A stretch of DNA of 64,000 nt, taken from positions 248,001-312,000 of the forward strand of contig JAKZZE010000026.1 in assembly GCA_024220505.1 (NCBI GenBank), written 5' to 3'. This document shows positions 44,156 to 54,593 of the stretch, one piece after another; the stretch's first letter is position 1, and each line of letters starts with the position of its first letter. The stretch is from Rhizopus arrhizus. Lineage: Eukaryota > Mucoromycota > Mucoromycetes > Mucorales > Rhizopodaceae. The position numbers and the translations under genes are program-made. The notes beneath the pieces were generated by a model. The model saw only the letters and a list, made by a program, of their open reading frames with translations. It was not told the origin of the DNA and did no database searches.

Positions 44156-46770
44156 TTGGATCAATCGAAGCTTCAACCGTTTTTTATTCGCACCTTCTTG
44201 CGTCCATCCTCATCGTTCACTCCAGCGACCCACTCAAATATTGACATGTCTCCTTTTCTGGAAGCACTGTCTTTGGTAATCAGCCCTGTACCCAAACCTT
44301 ACTTCCTCAAAATGGCTCTCTCTATGGCACTTCCACCTTCATCTGCAAAGCCGTAACATATAGTACAGACTACTCCACAATAAACCACATTGTCGATCAA
44401 ATCTGTATCTACCTTTTAAAGCCTGACGTTCTTGTGCTGGACCAGAGTAATCTTCCTTTCACTTTTTCTTTGATTGTCTCCCATAAACGTGCAGTCTAGT
44501 CCTCTCTTTGGGACACTCAGTTTGAACAGTCATTCTTGACCTATTCACTACGCTGTGCACTCCTTCTCCTGGAGTTTCTTCCTTGTCACTTCACCGCTGT
44601 TCATGACACTTCGGTCTTCGTGAATAATACTTTGCTCGCCATTTGTCGCTATCACTAGTCGTCTATTTTCGACAGTTTGCAAAAAGCCCTGCGTTTTGGC
44701 TTTCCTTCTGTAGTGGTGCATAGTTTGTCAAATCTATTCTTTAGTATGCGACGGCGTTTGAATGTGAACGGTTTCTTGCCATCATCCGTTCATCAGCTAC
44801 GTGGTTTGCGATAGGGCAATCCCATATCACCTGTGCTTTTCAATTTTGCTTTCGAACCGCTACTCTGGCGAATTATTCGTGACCCTACTTTTTGTGGTTT
44901 TTCCTTGCCAAAGCCCTCGTTATCTCATCCATTGGATCTCAATCTGTAGCCGATCAAATTACTGGCATATACGGATGATATGGTCTGCTTGTTTCACGAC
45001 CCAAACAACCTGATCATTCTACATTCCAACCTTGAGGTATATTCTCGCGCTTCAAATGCCCAGATCAACTTTCATAAAACTTTGGCTCTCTCATTATCTG
45101 ATGCATCTATATGTGCTCTGGCTATTTGGCGATCTTCCTTACTCGCTCATCATATTACACATTGGCACGATTGCTCGTCCACTTTGCCAGCCATGTATCT
45201 CGGCTATCCTTTGTGTAGCTCCATTTTACAACGCAATGAACATATCTCTCAATTACTTGGTCAAATCAAAACAGCTTGTCAGTTGCATGCACAGTGGTCA
45301 CTGTCAGTACGTGGACGAGTCACAGTTTTGAACACCTTAGTCTTATCGAAGCTTTGGCACGTTCTTCGCCTTACATGTGTCCCATCTAATTTTATCAGCA
45401 AACTTAAAACGATAATCTCTTCCTTTTTGACTTACCGTATGCTTCCTAAGGTCAGCCTTTCTACAATGTGTTTGTCTCGTTCTTTAGGTGGCCTTGGTGT
45501 ACTTGATCCTGGTATTCAACAGCACGCTCTCCAAATAAGATGGCTCATTTCACTCTTGCGCAGTGCCCCTACAGATCCTCCTGCAACATTTTGGACTTTG
45601 TCGATGATTTGTAATTCTGTAGTCTTGCCTCGACTAGCTGACTACCTACTTCATCACCCAAGTCGGCTGCCATTTCCTCTATGTTTACTTGGCTCTTGGA
45701 TGACTGTCGTCTTTTCTTTGTCTTTCATGATATACTCCCACCCTATGTGCGCTCGTCAAGCAGTCTCTTTCATTTACTCTTTCAAGCTATTGATTGACTA
45801 CCTCATGATTTCCATTCGGTCATAGTGAACGCAAATACCTGCCTTTAATTAACAATATCGGGGTACTACGTGCTCCTCTGGTTCTACAGTTGAGACGCTC
45901 GCTATCTCAGCTGCGCCTGTCCATTGTTTACCTTGTTGGTCCTACTACCAATCGTCTTTGTGTCCACCCAAATTCCGAACTCCAAATGCATCCTTTTCTC
46001 GCCCATCGGTTTCTCCGAATGGTGCGACATAATTCTTCCTTTCTTGTTTGTCCATTTATTCCTGCATGTTGTGCACATTTGGGCCCTAATCCCTTCAAAC
46101 CGGACCTCACTCATGGTATTGATGCCGCTCCTTTTATCTCGGCTCTGGGCTTGTTCACTTGTACTTCTTTGAGTCCTATGTCGTCAAAGCAGTTCTGCCG
46201 CCCCTGTCTCCAGGGTTTGACTTTATCAAATGACACATCTCCTCTGACTTTGTTAGCATGGAAAAAATTCTAGGCCAATCCTGTCTCTCATGTTTATCTT
46301 AACGTTTGGTATCGTCTTTTGCACCGCAAGATCCCTCATCGCTCCCAGTTGAATCGATAGATACCATCTTACTTTCCTTTTGATACATGTTCCGTTTGTA
46401 CTGCTGGCTCAGATACTTTAGAGCATTTTCTCTATGGTCGTCCAAAAAAATGGCTCGTCTGGCAAACTGTTTGGGATGAGTATTTTCATCTTTTGCCCCT
46501 GACGACAAACCAACTACAAAAAGTCCTTTTCCACCTGGAATTTCCTCCACCTATCTATTGTTCTCTGTCTGTATCCCCAGCTATCGTGGTTGAATATATG
46601 TTACTAGCTATATGACATGCAAACTGACAGTTGATTTTCAACTGACAACCTTTTGTTCCATTTGTTGTCATTCAAAGTCCTTGCAAGCTCATCCGCCAGT
46701 CTTATCGAGAAGACACTTTCTTCAAGGTTGCGCTCACCGTGCCATACCCCTTTTCGCATTGAATTAGTCT
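44156..46770 (+). mobile_element. Decayed LINE with reverse transcriptase and zf-RVT parts
   Basis: In several frames the following can be read: SSIFDSLQKALRFGFPSVVV, RGLR(stop)GNPISPVLFNFAFEPLL (QGDP box mutated), LAYTDDMVCLFHD (YxDD core), SLSVRGRVTVLNTLVLSKLWH, and near the end VWYRLLHRKIPHRSQLN with CSVCTAGSDTLEHFLY, a zinc-binding RT C-terminal domain. The gene is full of stops and shifts. CAG to TAG and GAT to AAT in the QGDP box are C-to-T and G-to-A changes. It is a different, older LINE lineage from that at 17.7-22.2 kb. The upstream endonuclease is barely recognisable. Confidence 0.8.
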
Positions 46771-46984
46771 AGATTATTAATGACAGCTTTTCTTACCTAT
46801 TCACATCTCAAAATATTGCATATACTTATAAAAATTTAGAATCCAAGAACAATTATAAACTTGATTGTGTCGTCACTTCATAAACCTCCATAAAAAAAAA
46901 GAGACTAAACACGACACCTTTTTTTTTCCTCAAATAAAAATGACAAACAAAAAATAACAATCCTCAATACGATTTTATCAATAA

Positions 46985-47215
46985 AAAGTATTTGCAAAAA
47001 GTTGTCCATCCAATGTTTAGCAGATTTGCATCTGAATTGGAAGCTAAAATCACTAAAAGGTCTTCAGAAATACCTTTCGAAGGCAGCCTATAGTTACAGA
47101 ATAAATGGGTCAATTATTACAACAATGTTGCCACTGCTGAATGGCCCAAGTCTCTCACTGAATCAAGATATTTTTTGCTTTTGATTGCTGTATTGCAGCT
47201 ACCAAGACTAATAAT
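46985..47215 (+). pseudogene. Small gene fragment, unidentified
   Basis: One frame reads VVHPMFSRFASELEAKITKR, has a TAG, then continues LQNKWVNYYNNVATAEWPKS in the same frame to a TGA/TAA region near 47215. The single stop in an otherwise protein-like frame suggests a decayed gene piece of unknown family. Confidence 0.3.
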
Positions 47216-47444
47216 CGATTAAAAACAAAGGGAAAAAGACTTCAGCTGTTTTCAAAAGAATACAGTTAAAAAACAGTTTCAGCGTTTTTCCTAAATATGG
47301 TTTTGCTACCATCACTACTGATACACTAAATAAAATGCTACATTTCATACATCATATGAAAGCACTAGTCCTGATGTATAATACAATATAAAAATAGTAT
47401 TGCTTTTTTTCAATATTTGCTCACTAAAACTTATAAAATTACTA

Positions 47445-48731
47445 CAGTCATTGCACTGAAACGGTTTTTTAACTCTATTCAAAAAACATAAATACCAATT
47501 ACAATTATGTAGACTTCATTTTTCATTTATGCAATACACATAAAGTTAGGGGAAGAGCATAATACTTTGCATTTATTAAAAAAACAAGTATATAAACATG
47601 TTATTTTATTAATAGACTGGTAACAAATTTCATCCTTTTTCATTTAACACTTTCAACCCAAATTTTAGTGAGAATGACTCGCTTCATTTCCCAAGGTACT
47701 CAAAATGCTTTGAGAGTGCTCTTAGAGGCTTATTTGTCTTATGGGGAGATTGCTGATCGTTTGACTCTCTCTAAAGCCACTGTTCATCGATATTGCAAAA
47801 AAATGGAATATCCAAAGACCCGATAACACTGGCAGACGATCTCAGATTTTAACTGAAGCAAGCAAGTCCCTCATGAACAGAATGGTAATCTTAGAACGAT
47901 TGAAGTCAGATGTTGAGATCTTCGATTATTTCAAGGCCATTTATCTAAGGTTGACTTACAACACTACCCTAAACGCCTTAAAAGACTAGGTTTCATAGCC
48001 CGACCAAAAAGAAAGGTACCTCTTATCAACAAAACACAGGAAATCACGCTTGGAATGGGCACTTACTCACAGATACTGGACTATTGACGACTGAGAAAAG
48101 GTTATCTTCTCTGACGAATCGAAAATCAACGTTTGGGGCTCTGATGGAGTTGAATTCTATTGGAGTCTACCTGGAAGCCCATTACAGCCTCATCATGTAA
48201 TCCCAACCGTAAAACACGGCGGAGGAAGTGTTATGGTGTGGGCTTATATGACTTCCCATAGAGTTGGATATATCTGCGAGATATACGACGGCAGAATGAC
48301 TACATCGGATTATATTCACATCCTAAAAACTGAACTGGCAGATACCCTTGATTACTACCGATTAGGAGACGGTGATTTCATTTTTCAGCGAGAGAATGAT
48401 CCAAAGCACACTGCCAAAATAACAACAACTTATATTAAAGAAGAAGAAGCAAAATACCCAGTGTTGTCTTGGCCCTCTCAGTCGCCTGATCTGAACCCGA
48501 TTGAGCACATATGGAGACATTTGAAGTTGAAATTAGCTTTATATAAACAAAGAGCAAGAGGTGTCCATGAACTATGGGAAAGAATCAAAATTGGGTGGGA
48601 AACATTTGACAGGGATGTTTGTTGTAAATATATTGATAGTATGCCGACTAGAGTTCAAGCTGTAGTAAAAGATAAGGGTGGAAATACTATATATTAGTAT
48701 TTTTTTTGCCTAGTTAAAAAACCGTTTCAAT
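47445..48731 (+). mobile_element. Decayed Tc1-type transposon X
   Basis: Terminal words TGAAACGGTTTTTTAAC (47457-47473) and its inverse (48713-48729) bracket a transposase pseudogene; the left edge reads TA/CAGTCATTGCACTG. The transposase (47675-48697) has an N-terminal helix-turn-helix (LTLSKATVHRYCKKM), a shift near 47810, another near 48040, and a TGA in place of Trp in WTIDDW (near 48093). FSDESKINVWGSDG gives the first Asp, PDLNPIEHIWRHLK the Glu, but the second catalytic position reads FQRENDPKH, with Glu for Asp. It is inactive. Confidence 0.8.
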
Positions 48732-48886
48732 CATCCCCTTTTTAAAAATGGCCATTGCTCAAGATGTGTTTCATAGATTAAGTTGAGATGTGCATTGCTT
48801 TGTTGCAAAAAAAAAAACCATATAATATAACAAAAAAGAACACGTATACTCTCCAAAAAAAGGGATAAATGTGCGAGTTTCAATTT

Positions 48887-49928
48887 TACTGAAACGGTTT
48901 TTCAAGTCACTAAAAGTGACATGCGACCAATTAGTAATGACATGCAGAACAGAATCGTTCAACTTAAAGAGGGAGTTTCTGGAGAAGAAATATCAACGAA
49001 GACTGGTGCCAGTTCTGGAACTGTTTCAAAAATTCGAAAAAACCACGATTTGTGAGATTTGAAAACTAATGGAGGCAGGCCATTCGTAATCTCGACATTA
49101 CTAGGTCGTCGAATCTTGCGAAATTTCAACTCTGGCAATTACAAAAATGCTTCAGACGCTGCTAGAAAGCTGTTAGAAGATGGTGAAAATATTAGTGCTG
49201 AGACTGTAGGACATTTTTTAAAAGAGTCAGGTTATGTAGCAATTCAGAAGCCTAAAGTCCTACCTTTGACTAAGCACTGTATGAAGGAAAGATATGAATT
49301 TGCACGTGCACATCTATCATGGACCATCGATGACTGGAAAAAGGTCACTTTCAGCGACGAAACTAAAGTGAACAGAATTGGTTCAGATGGTTTACAATGG
49401 ACTTGGACAAATGGTGACAAGTTAAAAGACTTTCAGGTTCAGCATATGATCAAGCATGGAGGAGGTTCATTGATGCTATGGGGCTATTTAACATGGTATG
49501 GCGTTGGATACCTATCGAATATCAAGGGAAGCATTAATTCTGACTTTTATATTGGTACTTTGGAAGATGAATTAATGAAAACGATTGATTGGTATGAGCT
49601 TCAAAAAGAAGATATTGTATTTCAGCAAAACAATGCTAGTATCCATACTGCCAAAAAAGTCTTTGAATGGTTCGATAACAATAATATTACTGTATTAAGA
49701 TGGTCTTCTCACTGTCCTGACTTAAATCCTATTGAGAATCTATGGTCAATCTTAAAACGACATTTATTACAGTATGAAAAGCAGCCTGACGGAATGCTTG
49801 AGTTATGGTCAAGAGTAGAGAGCGTTTGGGAGTCAATTACTCAGAATGAGTGCCAAAATCTCATAGAAAGTATGCCTAAACGCATTAAAGCAGTTTACAA
49901 TGCAAAAGGAGGACATACTAAATATTAA
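48887..49928 (+). pseudogene. Decayed Tc1-type transposase Y
   Basis: A frame from ATG 48921 to TAA 49926-49928 (336 codons) is open except for one TGA (near 49041), one C-to-T step from CGA. It shows the helix-turn-helix region (GEEISTKTGASSGTVSKIRK), WTIDDWKKVTFSDETKVN (first Asp) and PDLNPIENLWSILKRH (Glu). The second catalytic Asp is replaced by Asn in FQQNNASIHTAKK. The left end carries TACTGAAACGGTTTTTCAAG, related to transposon X; a matching right end was not found. X and Y are close relatives standing side by side. Confidence 0.82.
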
Positions 49929-50463
49929 TTGTTATGAAATAAAAATTTCACAAAACCCTTTTGTCATGTTTTGACATGTCAATAAGATACAGTCTTATCA
50001 TTCTGGACTAAATCTTTACAAATGAGTTTGAATAAGAATAGAACCTGATAATTATCACTGCCCTAAACAGCCAAGTTTCACTTTCATCTCAACAGTTGAT
50101 TATTAACATCAGTCTATAAAATTTTTCTTATACATGTCAAATCATATCGGTCGTAACTATTTTTGTCATCTAATCTCAGGTCTTGCTCAACTAATATAAA
50201 TAGCCTTGAAATCTTTCTTTAATAAAAGTATTCGACTTTAGAACCATTGTTCGGTCTCGTTAATTCTTCTTGATCCTATTTTTGAATACTTAAAACACTT
50301 CACCTTTAAGTGTGTGTCTATTTTTAAAATGCCATTACTCCGCGGCCATTACATGAACATCGAAGCTTAAACATTATCTAAGTGCTCTGTCACCGTAACT
50401 TTCAAACGAGGTATAGCATGCTACCAATTGTAATGCTCAACACTTGGTGACAAGCAAAAAACG

Positions 50464-50496
<33 letters not shown>

Positions 50497-51156
50497 ACTT
50501 GGAGAGTTTTGTGGGGCGCTGTATTGGGAATCCATTTCTAAATAATAAGAGAATCGATTTATATTCTATAGCTATCTATTATTATTTTTTATATTTAAAA
50601 GTTCGTCCAAATTATAAAAACAAATATATGTCAAAAACTTTGAATAACTTAAAAATAAAGCATTTTTTGAAATTAATAGATTTATGTAAATGTATGTTTT
50701 TTTCGTTATTGTTTATTTTGGTATATTCATTTTTATGAAGTATAATATAAGTCCCAGAAATAAATAGTTTTTTCGTTTTACCATTTCTTTTACATTTGTT
50801 CTATTTTATAGATTCTTCCATTTTTATAATATACCGCATTATTTTTATCGAATATTCCTAATAAATACGAGATGTTTCTCTATGGAGGTCATTGGTTCGA
50901 TTTCTGGTAGATGCACATGCATTGTCGTCTACTTTTTGCATAACTTTTGCTCTAAGTTAGCATTTTTTTTTTCGAAATATCGAGTGTTTAGGGAAAACCT
51001 TTGTCAGCTCACTACGGTAAAACATACTTCCGTTGCGGAGATGCTTCGTATCTATCGGCTGATCCCGGAATGATAACAAAACTTGTAAAAAAATATAAAA
51101 AGAAGTGCTGTTTCTTTTTTTTTTCTTAATCTTTTTATCAATTTCATCATGCTCTA
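49929..51156. other. Intergenic region with a poly(A) tract
   Basis: An A-run of about 32 bases lies at 50465-50496. Two frames (50499-50738, opening with TTG; and 50882-51073) have no recognisable features. No gene is supported. Confidence 0.5.
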
Positions 51157-52147
51157 ATGTCTTCCAACACTGTTAACAACATGCCAACTCTTGCTTATAT
51201 TGCCAAAAGAACTATGACGGCTGGGACGATAGTGTGTGTATGAAAATCGCCAGAATTGTAAATTCAGTTGAGAGTAGAAAGTTAAACAAATGTGATAGAG
51301 AGTTAGATTTACTTACAATGGCGAAGAATATGAACTATCATGAAGCTAGGGTTGTTCGATGTATTAATAACGCGTAAGTCATAACTATAAAACGACCATA
51401 ATTATTGTTTCACTAACAAACACCGCCAAATAAAATAGTATGCAAAAATTACCATTGCATTCATTAAAAGATGTAAGCAAGATTGGAGAGACGGAGCTTT
51501 TTAGCACTTACTTTGATCCCATTCTCTCTGAGCTTATTGCAGACACCGAGAGGAACACCATTTTAAGATGGTCCAACAAGAAGCAGGAGGAGAACAACGA
51601 CTTCAGGCCTGATGCCACTATAAAGAAAATCCATCAACTGAGGTACGGCTACAATTTGGGCCATGGAGAAGTAAAAGCAAAGTCCAGCGTCTGTGACTAC
51701 CATGCTCTTTGTCATGATCTTTTAAGACTGGGAATCCTTGCGAAAGACTCAGTTGATCACAACAAACTTGAGTATGCTTTCGTCTTCCAAATACATGGTA
51801 TATCTATGTTTCTTTTGTAGTCGGTAAAAATACTGATCGTCATCATATTTATAGGCTTTTGTATTACATTTTATCTGATCTCACTTCCCCACCATAAAGT
51901 ATATGAAATGATAGAGATTGCCCATATGGTGTTTCCAAGATCATTAGAAGAGCTTTCATCTTTTGTTAGCTTAAAGACCCTGCAAACATTGTTTTTTATA
52001 TGTGAAACATTCTGGCGATTGTGTGTCCCTGCTTCTGATCCAGAAGTAATTAAGCGAAGATACTGTGCTACACAGAAAACATTATACGAGATCATTGATT
52101 CCAGTCGAGATTGTTGTAGAACAACGTCTGATCATAACGGATATTGA
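51157..52147 (+). pseudogene. Second PD-(D/E)XK-like gene, Mucorales-type unknown family
   Basis: Exons ending at 51373, then 51439-51797 and 51855-52147, join with GT-AG introns. The second exon contains DFRPDATIKKIHQLRYGYNL followed by GHGEVK, a PD...E-X-K pattern of restriction-endonuclease-like folds. It is followed by YHALCHDLLRLGILAKDSVD and AFVFQIHGFCITFYL, blocks I recall from an expanded uncharacterised family in Mucorales. The ATG at 51157 (MSSNTVNN) is in a different frame from the downstream part of exon 1 (CLYCQKNYDGWDDSVCMKIA), so the N-terminus is shifted or the start lies elsewhere. It shares only the D...E-X-K pattern with the gene at 7917. Confidence 0.55.
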
Positions 52148-52693
52148 ATAATCACAACTAAAAGAAGTATATTAAAATTGATAAAAGATAATAATTTAAA
52201 TCTTTATCAAATAAAATATATTCTTCTTCTTTTTATATAAAACTATCATAATTAGATTCATCCTATAAAGTAAACATGAGCAATAAATAAGTCATGATCT
52301 TTGTCGTATTTACATCATTAAATACTTATTATTCGTATGAGATTACTCAGATCTTATATAAGAAATAACAAGTACTGAATACATAATATTACTTATTACA
52401 TATTCCTTAAAGCTCATATACAATATTTATATTGTTCAAGCTCAATACTAAAATTGACCTTGAACTCACTTCGGTCCCTGAATAATTTCATTTCCTACAT
52501 AAAGTCGTCGTTTGATTAAATGGATTCTTTCTCTCGTCTTGAAATCTAATAAAGAGGTTACATAGAGACTCATTCACTAGTTTTCAAGTACTATTTCCTT
52601 TCTTTTTTCTCACTTTATTATCTGCAAATATCTCAATACTTCTTTTAGTTGTGATTATTCAATGTCCGTTATGATCAGACGCTGTTCTACAAC
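52113..52693. repeat. 58-bp inverted repeat around a solo LTR
   Basis: 52113-52170, the 3' end of the gene above, is repeated in reverse complement at 52636-52693 with about three mismatches. The right copy begins exactly at the end of the solo LTR. This is a fold-back duplication of the gene's end. Confidence 0.75.
52302..52635 (+). mobile_element. Solo LTR, third copy (334 bp)
   Basis: It has the same TG...CA limits and the same sequence as 8628-8960, with scattered substitutions. The flanks (ATCTT left, ATACT right) do not form a clean target duplication, and the right flank is the inverted repeat described at 52636. Confidence 0.8.
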
Positions 52694-52948
52694 AGCTTGT
52701 AAAGCTTGATTCAAGGTTGTGATTGCGTTGTAAGTTGTTGTTTTATATAGAATTTAAGCAGATGCTTGATAAGTAGTGACCACCAAATGTTATGTGTATA
52801 TCAATACGATGTTTCTTGATAAAAGTTAAAGTAGAATAAAAAGTTGTAGTGAACAGGGACTTTCTTGTTAAAGTTTGTTAATTATTGAGTAAAAATATAT
52901 GATTTATTTAAACTGACTAACAATTTCTTCACAAAAAGATGGTATATA
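52694..52948 (+). repeat. Part of a diverged repeat array, left of the Tc1 insertion
   Basis: It contains GTAAGTTGTTGTTTTATATA... and GCAGATGCTTG, matching 63955-64000, and AGTGACCACCA, the core found at 61405, 62085, 62867 and 63447. The array is interrupted by the Tc1 element at 52949 and continues after 61027. Confidence 0.65.
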
Positions 52949-54593
52949 CAGTTGCCGTCAAAACTGGTCGCATGTTTTCATATTTTGCCTATACACGTTG
53001 CGGTCTACTTCATTTCTTAGTTTATAGCAATGTAGTATACACCATTCGAAAGAGCAAACTCTGGGTAACTCAGTGGTAGTACAAGTATTGCAGTAGATCC
53101 AGTGTATCGGTAATAACTGGCCCTCAAAGTCCGACGGTACATGCGACCAGTTTTGACGGCGTTTATAAGTGACATAATATAGTCACAAAAATGTGACTTA
53201 ATTGTAAATTTTTATATTTTTTTCTTCTCTTTCTTCTATTATAATAATATTGTCTACATGTAACTGTTTTTTTGCTACATTGCGACACCCCATTAAGAAG
53301 TTGCACCATTGCAGATTCGACATGCGCGCAATTGCAACTGACAAAGTAAACAGCATTTCCTCATTGCTAAGATCCAAGAAGTCAAACAGCAAAGTAGCAA
53401 AACAAGTTGGTGTTAGTCATACTACTGTTCAGAAGTACTGCTCATCTCTGAAGATGAGTGGAAATGTTGATGAAGGTGGTCGTCCATCTCTAATTAGTCA
53501 ACGCATGGTAAGCTACATCCGGAGATTAGTCACCTTGGGAAGAAAAAATTATGCTGTAGAGATCCAAAAAGCTCTAAAAGAAGAATTTGGAATGTCTGTA
53601 AGTGACAGTACCGTACGCCGCGTCCTTAAAAAAGCTGGCTTTATAGCATTTGTCAAGCCTCAAAAACCATTGCTGCGAACGCAAAACATCATTAAACGCC
53701 TTCAATGGGCTAAATCGCACCAACATTGGACTGTGGACGACTGGAAACGTGTCATATTCTCAGATGAGACCAAAATAAATCATTTTGCATCCGACGGAAA
53801 GGCTTATACATGGAAACTACCCCATGAGGAGTTGAACTCGCGACATGTACAGCAAACCGTCAAGCATGGGGGTGGCAATATTATGGTCTGGAGCTGCATT
53901 ACATGGGAAGGCGTTGGGTGGATAGTTGATGTAGGTCATCGTATGAATAGCGAGACCTATCTTGAGGTCTTAAAAGATGACTTACTGAAGACAATGGAGA
54001 GTTATGGCTTGGATTCTTCCAAAATAGTGTTTCAGCAGGATAATGATCCCAAGCATACATCGAAGGTAGTGAAAGAATGGATTGACCAGCAGCCATTCGA
54101 GGTATTGGAATGGCCTCCTCAGTCCCCAGACCTAAATCCTATAGAGCATATGTGGGCACATTTAAAGAGAGAGCTATTTCATAGCTATGAGGCACCACCA
54201 AGTAGTATGCATGAGCTATGGGAGCGTATAGGTAAGACCTGGTATGCCATTTCTAAAGAGGAATGCCAAAAATACATCGAAAGTATGCCGAAAAGGTGTG
54301 CTGCAGTTATTAAAGCAAAAGGTCGTTGGACTAAGTATTGATTTTTTTAAATAAAGTGTATCAAAACGTTTACTTATAAACGCCGTCAAAACTGGTCGCA
54401 TGTACCGTCGGACTTTGAGGGCCAGTGATTACCGATACACTGGATCTACTGCAGTACTTGTACTACCACTGAGCTACCCAGAGTTTGCTCTTTCGAATGG
54501 TGTATACTACATTGCTATAAACTAAGAAATGAAGTAGACCGCAACGTGTATAGGCAAAATATGAAAACATGCGACCAGTTTTGACGGCAACTG
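52949..54593 (+). mobile_element. Intact Tc1-type DNA transposon with 222-bp TIRs
   Basis: The terminal inverted repeats 52949-53170 and 54372-54593 begin CAGTTGCCGTCAAAACTGG. The inner part of each TIR repeats the ACTGGTCGCATG word in inverted orientation, a double IR/DR-like arrangement. TA flanks the left end (TATATA), and TATATA follows the AACTG at 61023, so the element was TA-flanked before the retrotransposon entered its last five bases. The transposase is intact and the TIRs nearly identical, so the element is young and may be active. Confidence 0.92.
53322..54341 (+). CDS. Tc1-family transposase (DD34E), intact
   Basis: 339 residues from ATG 53322, the first ATG that leaves the N-terminal helix-turn-helix domain complete. 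The DNA-binding half has two helix-turn-helix regions (SKVAKQVGVSHTTVQKYCSS and SVSDSTVRRVLKKAGF) separated by a GRPS linker. Catalytic residues: Asp in VIFSDETKIN, Asp in FQQDNDPKH and Glu in PDLNPIEHMWAHL, with 34 residues between the last two, as in Tc1. The length matches Tc1 transposases, and no stop or shift is seen. It cuts at the TIR ends and inserts at TA. Confidence 0.95.
   Translation: MRAIATDKVNSISSLLRSKKSNSKVAKQVGVSHTTVQKYCSSLKMSGNVDEGGRPSLISQRMVSYIRRLVTLGRKNYAVEIQKALKEEFGMSVSDSTVRRVLKKAGFIAFVKPQKPLLRTQNIIKRLQWAKSHQHWTVDDWKRVIFSDETKINHFASDGKAYTWKLPHEELNSRHVQQTVKHGGGNIMVWSCITWEGVGWIVDVGHRMNSETYLEVLKDDLLKTMESYGLDSSKIVFQQDNDPKHTSKVVKEWIDQQPFEVLEWPPQSPDLNPIEHMWAHLKRELFHSYEAPPSSMHELWERIGKTWYAISKEECQKYIESMPKRCAAVIKAKGRWTKY

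Noticed and set aside
50499..50738. Frame right after a poly(A) tract
   Set aside because: It opens with TTG, has no family features, and its Lys/Asn/Tyr/Phe content is expected from AT-rich DNA.
50882..51073. 63-codon frame upstream of the second PD-(D/E)XK-like gene
   Set aside because: Part of it (ENLCQLTTVKHTSVAEMLRI) looks protein-like, but no splice link to the next gene and no family could be found.
53040..53130. A complete tRNA gene in the Tc1 TIR
   Set aside because: Only a D-arm-like word is present; no acceptor-stem pairing and no B box at the expected distance.
53250..53321. N-terminal extension of the Tc1 transposase
   Set aside because: It would start with TTG; the first ATG at 53322 leaves the full DNA-binding domain.
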